A program made the position numbers and the translations under genes. A model generated the notes under the pieces. It ran no database searches, was not told the DNA's origin, and worked only from the letters and a program-made list of their open reading frames with translations. This document shows positions 52,644-61,311 of a stretch of DNA of 64,000 nucleotides, piece by piece. Origin of the DNA: Aminipila luticellarii (GTDB lineage Bacteria; Bacillota; Clostridia; Peptostreptococcales; Anaerovoracaceae). Numbering within the stretch: the stretch's first letter is position 1; every line of letters starts with the position of its first letter. The DNA is taken from assembly GCF_004103735.1 (NCBI RefSeq), contig NZ_CP035281.1, positions 2,480,001 to 2,544,000 of the forward strand. The letters run 5' to 3'.

Positions 52644-53717
52644 TTGAAATCAAACTGCCGGGAAACGTTAGCTTCAAGGATACACTCTAATCTAGGCAAA
52701 AAAGCATTAGCTTTTATGCTTTCTCTTATCGTTTTAGTCATCCTGCTTTTGACCATGAGCATCATCGGACTGACCATTGTTTTTTTATTTAAGCGAGGAT
52801 TCTTACACCAGCAGCAGGATCCTACTTTTCTGGGTCCCATACTCCTTCTGATTATCAGCAGTACTGTTGTGGGCACCACACTGACAGCAATCTTGAGCAG
52901 AATTCCTTTGAAACCCCTCCGCCGAGTGGTGTCCGCCTGCAATAAAGTCGCCGATGGTGACTTCTCGGTTCGGCTTCCCATCACGCCCATTGATGAATTT
53001 AACATGTTCGCCAAAAGTTTTAATCGAATGGCAGAAGAACTTGGCAGCTTGGAAATATTGCGTTCTGACTTTGTCAATAATTTTTCCCACGAATTTAAAA
53101 CACCGATTGCCTCTCTCCGGGGTTTTGCCAAGATTCTTAGAAATTCAAATCTCACCGAGGAAGAGCGCAATGAATATCTGGACATTATTATCAGCGAATC
53201 AGATCGACTGACTGAGCTGGCCACAAATGTTCTCACCCTCACTACTTTAGAAAATTTAAATATCGTTTCTCCAAAAACCACCTTTGACCTATCCGAACAA
53301 GTTCGAAGAAGCGTATTAATGCTGGAATCCAAATGGTCCAATAAGCATTTATCTATGATTATCGATTTAGACGACTTTTCTTACAGCGGCAGCGAAGATC
53401 TTTTAAATCAAGTATGGATCAACCTGATTGACAATGCCATTAAATTTTCATCCGACCATGGAAAAATCAAAATTAAACTGAAACCCTGCGAAGAGGGCAT
53501 TATTTTTAAAATTATAGACAACGGTTCCGGCATGGACGAGGAAAGTCAAAAACACATTTTTGATAAGTTCTACCAGGGAGACAAATCCCACTCCACGGAA
53601 GGAAATGGGCTTGGCTTAGCAATCGTTAATAAGATTGTCACACTGCATCAGGGGCAGATTCTCATAGAAAGTGAACTCGATATCGGCACCACCTTTACAG
53701 TGATCCTTCCTGTTTAA
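52644..53717 (+). CDS. Sensor histidine kinase
   Basis: 357 residues, TTG start eight bases after GGAGG. Two membrane helices close together (about 15-45 and 55-80), so almost no extracellular sensor, then a HAMP domain, HisKA with the phospho-accepting H in NNFSHEFKTPIASL, and an HATPase with the N box WINLIDNAIKFS, G1 IDNGSGMDEES and G2 GNGLGLAIV. The short loop suggests sensing in or at the membrane. It lies between pump and TolC-like genes; its probable partner is the response regulator at 55535, on the other side of tolC. Confidence 0.92.
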   Translation: MKSNCRETLASRIHSNLGKKALAFMLSLIVLVILLLTMSIIGLTIVFLFKRGFLHQQQDPTFLGPILLLIISSTVVGTTLTAILSRIPLKPLRRVVSACNKVADGDFSVRLPITPIDEFNMFAKSFNRMAEELGSLEILRSDFVNNFSHEFKTPIASLRGFAKILRNSNLTEEERNEYLDIIISESDRLTELATNVLTLTTLENLNIVSPKTTFDLSEQVRRSVLMLESKWSNKHLSMIIDLDDFSYSGSEDLLNQVWINLIDNAIKFSSDHGKIKIKLKPCEEGIIFKIIDNGSGMDEESQKHIFDKFYQGDKSHSTEGNGLGLAIVNKIVTLHQGQILIESELDIGTTFTVILPV

Positions 53718-53762
53718 AAACAGCGTCCGCCTCTTCAACACGGAGATTTCATTTTTCAACAT

Positions 53763-53845
53763 AAAAGGAACCGAAACATGAGGTGACCCCTTAAAGTTAA
53801 ACTTTATGGCGGTCAGTGCAGTACATGTCACAGTTCCTTTTTTAT
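53763..53845 (+). terminator. Long interrupted hairpin with T run behind the kinase gene
   Basis: Nested arms: AAAAGGAAC/GTTCCTTTT, ACATG/CATGT, TGACC/GGTCA and TAAAGT/ACTTTA form one 80-base structure ending in TTTTTTATT. It can end the kinase transcript; its size also fits a tiny mobile palindromic element. Confidence 0.7.
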
Positions 53846-53938
53846 TATGCAGGAAATAGAACTCTTTGATTCTGTCCTCTCCATTTTTTTATATTTGTAC
53901 TTTTTAAATCTTTTCCGATGTTTTATGCGTTGGCATTA

Positions 53939-55228
53939 TTATAAGCTGGCCGGTGTCGTACCTACTCCCATGGACAGATTATAATTCTCAACTGCCAGAT
54001 TATAATTGAGCAAAGCACTTGCCTGGCTTAATTTTACGTTGTTTACAGCCAGCTGTGCCTGCTGTACCTCTGAGGTCGTCGCCATTCCCAAATCAAACTT
54101 TCTTTGGGTCGCATTCAATGCATCCTCCGCACTCTTGAGATTTTTCTTTCCCGTCTGAACCGAATTGTACGCATCTGTCATGGCATCATACTTTTTTCGC
54201 ACATCCAGTTCAATATCTGTTGGCTTATTCTGCTTCGCAATCTCAGCATTTAACAGCTGAGTTTTTGCGGTGATATACTTGGAAGAATTGCTTGGATAGG
54301 CCTTAAAGCTGTTAAAGTTCAATTCGGACAGTTCCACCATGTACGAAGCCTGTTTCATTTCATTTCTGTTTTTCAACGCAGAATCTACCGCATCCGTTAA
54401 TGTAGTTTTTGGCAGTTCCACTTCCTGTATGGTATCTGTCAGCACGATCTCCTGAGAAATATCATAGCCTAAAAATGAGTTAAAGCTAAGCTTTAGCTGT
54501 TGCAGGCTATTCTGTGCTGCTTCCAACTGAGTTTCTGCATTTTTAACATCCTTTTCCGCATTGTCTACCTCCATCTTGGAAGCGGCGCCCACATTGTATC
54601 TTCTTTGCGTGGTCTCAAAAAAGTTCTTCTTCAAGGTTAAGCTTTCTTTGGTGAGATCCACCTGCGTTTCGGTGTTCTTCAAGGCGTAATAGGTCTGAAA
54701 GGTGCTCTGTTTTAAAGCGTTCACCCTTGATTCATTGTTCGCGTCAATCATGGATTTTGCAAAATCCCTTCTCTTCTCAACTACTTTTTTATTGGAAGAA
54801 TCAAATCCTGCAATAACCGCGTCCACCTTCTCCAGCTTACTCAAATTGCTTGACGTTTCACTATAACCCTTTGCAATGCTTTCATCGCTCTGCTTCTGTA
54901 ATTTGATCAGCTCCATCGTCTTACTGCTATCCAGCTGCTTATAAGCTCCGTCCAATGACAGATTGATTTTTTCCGGTGTGATTGCCGCCGAAGTGGTTTC
55001 TTGCGTCACTGCACCTTCGGTGGTCGTGCTTTCCGTTATCGCGCCCTCGGTGGTTGTACTTTCAGTTATTGCACCGCCGGTTGCTGTCTCCTCCGTTTTG
55101 GATTCCTGTACGGCAGCCGTACTGAGTCCGCCTGCATTACTGTTGGTTTCTGCAAATGCCAGGGCTGTAGTGGACATGGATACCGTCATGCATATGGTCA
55201 GCATCCATAAAATATATTTTTTCTTCAT
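53939..55228 (-). CDS. TolC-family outer membrane factor-like protein
   Basis: 429 residues with a signal peptide (about 1-27, ending near LAFAE), a Thr/Glu-rich linker with repeats of TEGAITEST (about 45-80), and long helices with the OEP pattern (NAEKDVKNAETQLEAAQNSL; later STSEVQQAQLAVNNVKLSQA). TolC proteins form outer-membrane channels in diderms. In a cell that otherwise looks monoderm its place is unclear: it may be anchored to the wall. ATG after AAAGGAGGAG. Confidence 0.85.
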   Translation of the reverse strand: MKKKYILWMLTICMTVSMSTTALAFAETNSNAGGLSTAAVQESKTEETATGGAITESTTTEGAITESTTTEGAVTQETTSAAITPEKINLSLDGAYKQLDSSKTMELIKLQKQSDESIAKGYSETSSNLSKLEKVDAVIAGFDSSNKKVVEKRRDFAKSMIDANNESRVNALKQSTFQTYYALKNTETQVDLTKESLTLKKNFFETTQRRYNVGAASKMEVDNAEKDVKNAETQLEAAQNSLQQLKLSFNSFLGYDISQEIVLTDTIQEVELPKTTLTDAVDSALKNRNEMKQASYMVELSELNFNSFKAYPSNSSKYITAKTQLLNAEIAKQNKPTDIELDVRKKYDAMTDAYNSVQTGKKNLKSAEDALNATQRKFDLGMATTSEVQQAQLAVNNVKLSQASALLNYNLAVENYNLSMGVGTTPASL

Positions 55229-55402
55229 GATATAACTCCTCCTTTTACCTTTCTGTCCAATATGTTAGCTTTTCTGTATGTTTAAATCAAAGCGCAATTC
55301 CTTGCCCCATGAATTATTTTCAATAGAAATTGCTTTTATATGGTATATTGTATAGAATTAATATTAACTGAAAATAAATTAATTGGAAATAGTTTTTTAA
55401 AA

Positions 55403-55439
55403 GTTTATCTTTAATTAATATTCATATCCTATGATAAAC
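55403..55439. promoter_or_regulatory. Dyad GTTTATC-N23-GATAAAC, candidate operator
   Basis: Same heptamers as at 52406-52429, in the promoter region between the TolC-like gene and the response regulator gene. The remainder of 55229-55534 is AT-rich. Confidence 0.55.
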
Positions 55440-55534
55440 TGAAAGGGTATACTGCAAATCTGCAGCTTATTTACCAATTAAACAAGTTGCTGCGGTTGTT
55501 CAATAATGAGATAAAAAAGACTGGAGGAAAAACC

Positions 55535-56209
55535 ATGTTTCGTATTTTAATTGTTGAAGATGATAAAAACACAAGAAAATTGATGAAAGCGGTCTTATCC
55601 GCCAATGGGTATCTTCCTTTTACCGCCTCTGACGGGCTTCAAGCCTTAGAGGTCTTAGATTCCGAACATATCGACTTGATTCTGCTGGATGTCATGATGC
55701 CTAATATGGACGGTTATGAACTTACCCAAGAACTAAGATCTTCCGGATATGAACTGCCTATTTTAATGGTCACCGCAAAACAAATGCCTGCTGATAAACG
55801 GAAAGGGTTTATCGTCGGTACAGACGATTACATGACAAAACCTGTGGATGAAGAAGAAATGCTCCTTCGTATCAAAGCACTTTTAAGACGGGCTCAGATC
55901 GTCAGCGACCATAAGCTTACCATTGGTGAAGTCGTTCTGGACTACGATGCTTTGACTGTAAAAAGAGGCGATGAAGTCCAGACTCTGCCGCAGAAAGAAT
56001 TTTATCTGCTGTACAAGTTGTTAGCTTATCCCAATAAAATATTTACTCGCATTCAGTTAATGGATGAAATCTGGGGGATGGAATCCGAGTCCACCGATTA
56101 TACCGTCAATGTTCATATCAATCGATTAAGAAAACGGTTTGAAAAATATCCGGAATTCACCATAGAAACAGTACGGGGCCTTGGCTACAAGGCAGTCAAA
56201 AACGTGTAA
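55535..56209 (+). CDS. OmpR-family response regulator
   Basis: About 224 residues from the ATG at 55535, chosen for GGAGG seven bases upstream. Receiver domain with EDD near residues 8-10, the phospho-acceptor D in LILLDVMMPNMDGYEL and K in MTKPVDEEE; C-terminal winged helix with LPQKEFYLLYKLLAYPNKIFTR and YTVNVHINRLRKRFE. Likely partner of the kinase at 52644-53717; it would bind the GTTTATC dyads in both promoter regions (inference). Confidence 0.92.
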   Translation: MFRILIVEDDKNTRKLMKAVLSANGYLPFTASDGLQALEVLDSEHIDLILLDVMMPNMDGYELTQELRSSGYELPILMVTAKQMPADKRKGFIVGTDDYMTKPVDEEEMLLRIKALLRRAQIVSDHKLTIGEVVLDYDALTVKRGDEVQTLPQKEFYLLYKLLAYPNKIFTRIQLMDEIWGMESESTDYTVNVHINRLRKRFEKYPEFTIETVRGLGYKAVKNV

Positions 56210-56223
56210 AAGAGTGCAAAAAA

Positions 56224-56505
56224 TCAAAGCAGTTCACGATATACAGAAATCACTTCTGCTTCCGTATGCTCCTCGATAAAATTCAGCACATTATCAAGGA
56301 TGCTGTTTGCATGCGCCATCTCATCTGTTACACAGGATATTCCCAGGACGATTGCCTGATGCCGATCCTGCTTATCCACTTCCGCTATGGAAATATTAAA
56401 TTTATTTCCTGCTTTTCCACAGATGCTTTTTACAATCATCCGCTTCTCTTTTAGCGAGTGCACCCAAGGAGCATGCAACTCAATTAGCATCGTTCCAACA
56501 ATCAT
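56224..56505 (-). CDS. DUF503 (YlxP-like) family protein
   Basis: 93 residues from the ATG at 56505 (GGAGG nine bases before; a TTG two codons upstream is less likely). MIVGTMLIELHAPWVHSLKEKR and the C-terminal ISVYRELL are family hallmarks. YlxP proteins are often encoded with ribosome-biogenesis genes such as infB and rbfA; here it stands alone, convergent with the response regulator. Role unknown. Confidence 0.87.
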   Translation of the reverse strand: MIVGTMLIELHAPWVHSLKEKRMIVKSICGKAGNKFNISIAEVDKQDRHQAIVLGISCVTDEMAHANSILDNVLNFIEEHTEAEVISVYRELL

Positions 56506-56617
56506 ACGCAAAGCCCTCCTTCCTTCATTGTTTTACAGACAATGCTGTCATTATTTCCATTTATTATCCCCATCATACATGACCGCTGAGAATCTGTCCA
56601 GTTCTATACGCATCTAT

Positions 56618-56664
56618 AAAAATATACGCAAAAAATGTATAAAAATATGTGTAAAAATACATGG
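56618..56664. repeat. AT-rich near-repeats upstream of pepD copy 2
   Basis: Two TATAAAAATAT units about 23 bases apart, the second running into TGTGTAAAAATACATG, which is nearly palindromic and resembles an ARG-box type operator. Lies just before the pepD promoter. Confidence 0.4.
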
Positions 56665-56759
56665 AAGCTCTTCCTTTATTTCCCTTGATTTCTTATATTT
56701 TTATGATACACTTTTAGGGGTAATATTATCCAGTTCTAAATCAAAAGGAGAGATTTATT

Positions 56760-58223
56760 ATGGAAGACAGTGTATTGAGAAATCAAGAACCTGCTGATGT
56801 TTTTTTCTATTTCGAAGAACTCAGCAAAATTCCAAGAGGTTCTGGCAATGAGCAGGCAGTCAGTGATTACCTGGTCTCATTTGCAAAAACCCATGGTCTT
56901 TATGTTGTACAGGACGCAGCACAGAATGTGCTGATTAAAAGTCCCGGCAGCGCAGGCTATGAAAACAGTCCCGGTGTGGTGATTCAGGGTCATATGGATA
57001 TGGTCTGTGAAAAAGCCCCCGGAGTTATCCACGACTTTTTAAAGGATCCGATTCGTCTTCAAGTGCGTGATGACATGTTATATGCCACAGGCACGACTCT
57101 AGGAGCAGATGACGGCATTGCCGTTGCTATGGGTCTTGCTGTTCTGGCCGATAAAAGCATTCCCCACCCGCCGCTGGAGTTATTGGTCACTACCTGTGAA
57201 GAAACCGGAATGGACGGAGCCCATGCTCTTGATCCGGAAACCATTTCAGGCAGAACACTGATCAATATTGACTCAGAAGAAGAGGGGATTTTGACGGTCA
57301 GCTGTGCCGGAGGCTGCACGGCTCGAATCAGCATTCCCGTTTCCTGGGAGCATCCGGCTGCAGATATGGCATTTCTTACTTTGACAGTGGAAGGCCTTAA
57401 GGGCGGACATTCTGGAATCGAAATCCACAAAGGCAGAGCCAACGCAAATAAGCTGATTGCCCGCTTGTTGGATCATCTGACTGAAAAAATGTCCATTAGC
57501 TTGTGCTCCATAGACGGGGGTTCTAAACACAACGCTATTGCTCGGGATGCCAGAGCTGTTTTAGGATTTCGCAAGGAAGATGAAGCCTTGCTGCGCGAAG
57601 AAGTAGAGAAACTGGAGCGGGTACTGCAGGATGAATGTAAAACAGTAGATCCCGATCTGCGTATTCTTCTGGCTTCGCCGGAAAAGCAGCCTGAGCAGGC
57701 TTTTACAGCAAACAGCGCACATCAGATCATCCAATTTCTGTACCTTATCCCCAATGGAGTTCAAACCATGAGCATGGACATTGAAGGTCTTGTGGAGAGC
57801 TCTTTGAATTTGGGCGTTATTGAAACAAAAGAGAATGCGGTAGAAATTATCAGTGCCATCAGAAGTTCTGTCGGCAGTATTAAAGCGGATATTTTCCATA
57901 CCATTGTTTCTCTTGCAAATCTTACGAACGGAAAGGTGATTGAAGAATCTTCCTATCCGGAATGGCGGTACAATCCGGACTCAAAAGTCCGCACATTGTT
58001 TGCTGACCTATATGAAAAGATGTTTGGTCAGAAGCCGTTAATAAATGCTATTCATGCCGGTCTTGAATGTGCTATATTTGATGAAATGTTCGGCGGTAAA
58101 ATGGATATGATTTCCATTGGACCGAGCATGGTGGGCGTTCACACAGCAGAAGAGCATCTGAGTATTCCTTCCACCCAGCGAACATGGGAACTTTTAAAAG
58201 AAGCACTTAAGGCCATGTGCTAA
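56760..58223 (+). CDS. pepD: Aminoacyl-histidine dipeptidase, M20 family (copy 2)
   Basis: 487 residues, paralogue of the gene at 19198-20667. Metal and catalytic residues: H78 and D80 in QGHMDM, D117 in GADDGIA, E147-E148 in TTCEETG, D171 in NIDSEEE; the C-terminal histidine is in GVHTAEEH. Cleaves dipeptides such as Xaa-His. ATG after AAAGGAG. Promoter TTGATT-N16-TACACT at 56685-56712. It precedes the OPT peptide transporter, so uptake and cleavage of peptides may be linked. Confidence 0.93.
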   Translation: MEDSVLRNQEPADVFFYFEELSKIPRGSGNEQAVSDYLVSFAKTHGLYVVQDAAQNVLIKSPGSAGYENSPGVVIQGHMDMVCEKAPGVIHDFLKDPIRLQVRDDMLYATGTTLGADDGIAVAMGLAVLADKSIPHPPLELLVTTCEETGMDGAHALDPETISGRTLINIDSEEEGILTVSCAGGCTARISIPVSWEHPAADMAFLTLTVEGLKGGHSGIEIHKGRANANKLIARLLDHLTEKMSISLCSIDGGSKHNAIARDARAVLGFRKEDEALLREEVEKLERVLQDECKTVDPDLRILLASPEKQPEQAFTANSAHQIIQFLYLIPNGVQTMSMDIEGLVESSLNLGVIETKENAVEIISAIRSSVGSIKADIFHTIVSLANLTNGKVIEESSYPEWRYNPDSKVRTLFADLYEKMFGQKPLINAIHAGLECAIFDEMFGGKMDMISIGPSMVGVHTAEEHLSIPSTQRTWELLKEALKAMC

Positions 58224-58307
58224 TTCAAATCGGCTGAACCTTTAGGAGTTAGCAAAATTGAAAATAAAATCTATTCTCAATAATTTATTGAAAGGTGAGT
58301 GTTTTTT

Positions 58308-60224
58308 ATGAATAAAAAACTATCCAAAGAAGCTTATGGCGGCGTAGCCGGAAAAGACTACGTGCCATATATCTCCAGCGGCTCCAAACTGGGAGGAAGC
58401 GCTGCCGTTTTAATTATCGGTATTTTACTGGCCGCATTGTTTGCAGCCTCTACCGCTTACTCCGGTATGAAGGCCGGCCTCACTGTAGCCGCAGGTATTC
58501 CGGGTTCCATTTTGGGATCTGTGTTTGTGGCGATCTTTGCCAAGCAAAAAGGCCTTTTGGGCAAGAACCTGATTCAAGGCATGTCCAGCGGTGGTGAATC
58601 CATTGCCAGCGGCATGATTTTCGTTATGCCTGCCATCCTTTTAATCGGTTCGCACGTTTCTGCTCTGGAGGGCTTGGTGATCGGTATCGGCGGTGCGCTG
58701 TTCGGTCTGGGGGCAACTTCCCTAATTTATAACTATCTGATCGTTGAAGAGCACGGTGCACTGATGTATCCGGAATCCATGGCTATTTCCGAAACGCTGA
58801 TAGCCTCCGAAGGTGCCAAGGATTCCATCAAGTTCATGGGAATCGGTTTTGTCATCGGGGGTCTTCTGACTGTTGTGACCAGCTCCTTCCTGAATGTGAC
58901 CAACAATGTCATCAGTTATGTCAATGAATCCTTCTATAAATGGAGGTTTCAATTAGAGGTAAACCCTCTGCTGCTGGGAATCGGCTTTATCGTTGGCTTG
59001 CCGGTGGCGCTGACTATGTTCTCCAGCTCCATCCTGTCCAACTTTGTTATCACACCTCTAATCGGATATTTTGCTGCTTTAGGCGGGAGCACTGATCCGG
59101 TATGGAACAATCCGTCTGTCACCATCGGTGCCATGCAGGTGGGCGATATTTCCGGCAGCTATGTCAAATATATTGGTGCCGGAATCATGCTTTCCGGCGG
59201 CCTGATCGGTGCGATTCGCCTGATTCCAACTGTGGTTTCCTCCATTAAAGAAACTATGGGGGCTAAGGCTGCGGGGAATGGCGGCGGCACTCAGCAGACC
59301 GTTATTCTGTTAAGCGGTGTTGTAGTCGGCTTTGTCGGTGGATTTTTAATTTCCGGCGGCAACGTTTTGATGGCAATTCTGACCACCATCTTGTCCTTGC
59401 TTCTGTCCCTGCTGTTCACCATTGTTGCCGGACGATTGACCGGTACCATCGGTACTTCTAATCTGCCGGTCTCCGGTATGACCATCGCCTCTATCGTGAT
59501 CGTCACGCTGCTGTTTGTGAGCATGGGTTGGAGCAGCGCAGTTGATAACCGTATTTTGCTATTATTTGGTACTTTTATTGTTACCGCCATTGCTACAGCC
59601 GGCGGCTATTGTCAGTCTCAGAAGGTTACGTTCGTCATCGGCGGCGATAAGAATGAGATGCAGAAATACTATTGCATCGCCACTATTGTGGGTGTAGCCG
59701 TTGTTACCGGCGTTATCCTATTACTTGCCGACCAGCTGTCCATGACCGGCGACAATGTACCGTTTGCTCTTCCTCAGGCGAACTTAATGGCAACCTTGAC
59801 TTCCGGCATTATGTCAGGCGAACTGCCTTGGGTCATGATCATAGCCGGTATCGCTCTAGGCATTGTGTTCTTCCTGCTGGATCTGCCTGTTATGACAGTT
59901 GCTATCGGTTTCTATCTGCCGATTTCCACTACTTCCATCATTTTGGTAGGCGCTCTGCTTCGCGTATTTGTGGAAAAAGCATCAAAGAGCGAAGAAGAAA
60001 GGGATTATCGAATCGGAAACGGCGTGAGCCTGTCCTCCGGACTGGTTGCCGGTGGTTCCATCATCGGACTGATCGGTATCATCCTGCAAGTAACCGGCGT
60101 GGTTGGATCAGCCTCTCCATCCGGATTTGCCAGCTCGAATGGTATGGCCATCCTCTTACTGGTCGTATTGGTGATTGCCACTGCCATCCCTCTTTTAACC
60201 GGTAAGTCAAAACATGTCGATTAA
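58308..60224 (+). CDS. OPT-family oligopeptide transporter
   Basis: About 638 residues, around 14-16 membrane segments, of the OPT family: AASTAYSGMKAGLTVAAGIPGS and GMSSGGESIASGMIFVMPAI are characteristic. Bacterial members import peptides or metal chelates by proton symport. ATG at 58308 follows AAAGGTGAG by about eight bases; a GTG three codons upstream is in frame. It is 84 bases after pepD and overlaps the next gene by 11 bases. Confidence 0.92.
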   Translation: MNKKLSKEAYGGVAGKDYVPYISSGSKLGGSAAVLIIGILLAALFAASTAYSGMKAGLTVAAGIPGSILGSVFVAIFAKQKGLLGKNLIQGMSSGGESIASGMIFVMPAILLIGSHVSALEGLVIGIGGALFGLGATSLIYNYLIVEEHGALMYPESMAISETLIASEGAKDSIKFMGIGFVIGGLLTVVTSSFLNVTNNVISYVNESFYKWRFQLEVNPLLLGIGFIVGLPVALTMFSSSILSNFVITPLIGYFAALGGSTDPVWNNPSVTIGAMQVGDISGSYVKYIGAGIMLSGGLIGAIRLIPTVVSSIKETMGAKAAGNGGGTQQTVILLSGVVVGFVGGFLISGGNVLMAILTTILSLLLSLLFTIVAGRLTGTIGTSNLPVSGMTIASIVIVTLLFVSMGWSSAVDNRILLLFGTFIVTAIATAGGYCQSQKVTFVIGGDKNEMQKYYCIATIVGVAVVTGVILLLADQLSMTGDNVPFALPQANLMATLTSGIMSGELPWVMIIAGIALGIVFFLLDLPVMTVAIGFYLPISTTSIILVGALLRVFVEKASKSEEERDYRIGNGVSLSSGLVAGGSIIGLIGIILQVTGVVGSASPSGFASSNGMAILLLVVLVIATAIPLLTGKSKHVD

Positions 60225-60564
60225 GCAAGATAATTTCTTAGACGTCATTTTTCGAGTTTCAAATAAGCTTCTGTATGAAGTCAGTGAGGAAGGCATCGTG
60301 ACCATACTGATTAAACAGGATCATATGATTCAACGTTTCTTTCGTAAGCTGCGGGTCAAAATTCCAGAATATCGGCGGATTACGATGGATGACTTCGGAA
60401 GTTATGCTTTTTTACAAATCGACGGTCATAAAACGGTGCGAGAGATCGGCGAAGCACTTGAGGCTGAATTCGGAGATAAGGTGCAGCCGCTCTATGAAAG
60501 GCTGTCCCTGTTTTTGAGACATATTCAAGATCAATACCAATACATTGAAGAAGTTCAGCTCTGA
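60214..60564 (+). CDS. PqqD-like protein coupled to the OPT transporter
   Basis: 116 residues, with the PqqD-type winged-helix pattern in its second half (MDDFGSYAFLQIDGHKTVREIGEALEAEFG). PqqD proteins bind substrate peptides for radical-SAM or other modifying enzymes. Here no such enzyme is present, but the gene overlaps the OPT transporter by 11 bases and a terminator follows, so it belongs to the transporter unit. A role as peptide-binding partner is inference. Confidence 0.8.
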   Translation: MSIKQDNFLDVIFRVSNKLLYEVSEEGIVTILIKQDHMIQRFFRKLRVKIPEYRRITMDDFGSYAFLQIDGHKTVREIGEALEAEFGDKVQPLYERLSLFLRHIQDQYQYIEEVQL

Positions 60565-60573
60565 GAAATAAAG

Positions 60574-60614
60574 ACCCCCTTGATGCGGTTTCGTTGCTGC
60601 ATCAGGGGGGTTTT
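60574..60614 (+). terminator. Terminator of pepD-OPT-pqqD-like unit
   Basis: GC-rich stem (CCCCC and TGATGC against GCATCA and GGGGG) with a 12-base loop and TTTT. Confidence 0.85.
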
Positions 60615-60665
60615 GCTATACCGTTAACTTGTTTGTCATATCAAGCAACCGTTCCTACGTTGACC

Positions 60666-60992
60666 TTATGCAGTCATAGAAGAGACGAACCAAGTATATA
60701 CAAATAACAGTGAAAAAATAATAGAAAGAATCTTTCCAGACTTCGCAAATATATGCTCCGGAAATTTGTGACCGAGTATAATAGCTATTATCAACATTGC
60801 AAAAGAATAAAAAGTTGTATAGTGTAGTCCCGGATTGCCGTTCGGATAAATGGAGTATGCCGGCAAATTAATAAAGTTCAAAACAGTGTCTCCTAAACAA
60901 AACCCATCTAACGATTTTATATCGCTAGTCCATACCATTGCGAAAATAAATAAAATAAGCGATAAAGTTCCAACACCAAATTTTTTCTTCAA
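60666..60992 (-). CDS. Hypothetical membrane protein, 108 residues
   Basis: TTG start seven bases after GGAGGGA. Three hydrophobic segments (about 5-22, 60-75 and 85-103) and an extracellular or loop region with NLPAYSIYPNGNPGLHYTTF. Not recognised. It lies 63 bases after a structured RNA with its own promoter and terminator on the same strand (61056-61203), so it may be controlled by that RNA. Confidence 0.7.
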   Translation of the reverse strand: MKKKFGVGTLSLILFIFAMVWTSDIKSLDGFCLGDTVLNFINLPAYSIYPNGNPGLHYTTFYSFAMLIIAIILGHKFPEHIFAKSGKILSIIFSLLFVYTWFVSSMTA

Positions 60993-61055
60993 CGAATTCC
61001 CTCCATTTCTTATATGAATCTCAACTTCAATTATATAGAAGAAGCTTGATATAAC

Positions 61056-61203
61056 AAAAGACCCTTGGAATAAACCTTAGGTCTTTTAACTCTTATGGAT
61101 TATTGGATGGGCGGTGTATCCATCATCTCAGGTACTCTTTGCGAGTGTGTCGGGAACCATTTCCGACCTCAATAATCCTTATTAACTATTGTATTCTTTT
61201 ATC
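61056..61203 (-). ncRNA. Structured RNA of unknown class with terminator
   Basis: On the minus strand: a nine-base closing helix GGATTATTG/CAATAATCC (61178-61170 with 61105-61097) around three hairpins, GTCGG/CCGAC, ACTC/GAGT and GATGG/CCATC, a four-way junction of 82 bases. It is followed by a terminator-like hairpin AAAAGACC/GGTCTTTT (61056-61087). The layout fits a riboswitch or leader attenuator for the membrane protein downstream, or a free small RNA. I do not recognise the class. Confidence 0.65.
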
Positions 61204-61209
61204 ACATAC

Positions 61210-61238
61210 ATAATACAACCATTATCAACATTTGTCAA
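61210..61238 (-). promoter_or_regulatory. Promoter of the structured RNA
   Basis: Minus strand TTGACA (61238-61233), 17-base spacer, TATTAT (61215-61210); nearly full consensus. Confidence 0.82.
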
Positions 61239-61311
61239 TAACCGCTTTTATTCTTCCACTATGTACTCGTCTCTCTATTTTAGATTGCTGCACATCATGC
61301 ATTGTTATTTA

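Noticed and set aside
53616-53831. Minus-strand open frame of 71 codons over the kinase end and the palindrome
   Set aside because: No ribosome site, overlaps the kinase gene, and its coding pattern follows the palindrome; treated as a chance frame.
54988-55095. Short tandem repeats that might be a CRISPR or VNTR
   Set aside because: They encode the TEGAITEST linker of the TolC-like protein in frame; no spacers are present.
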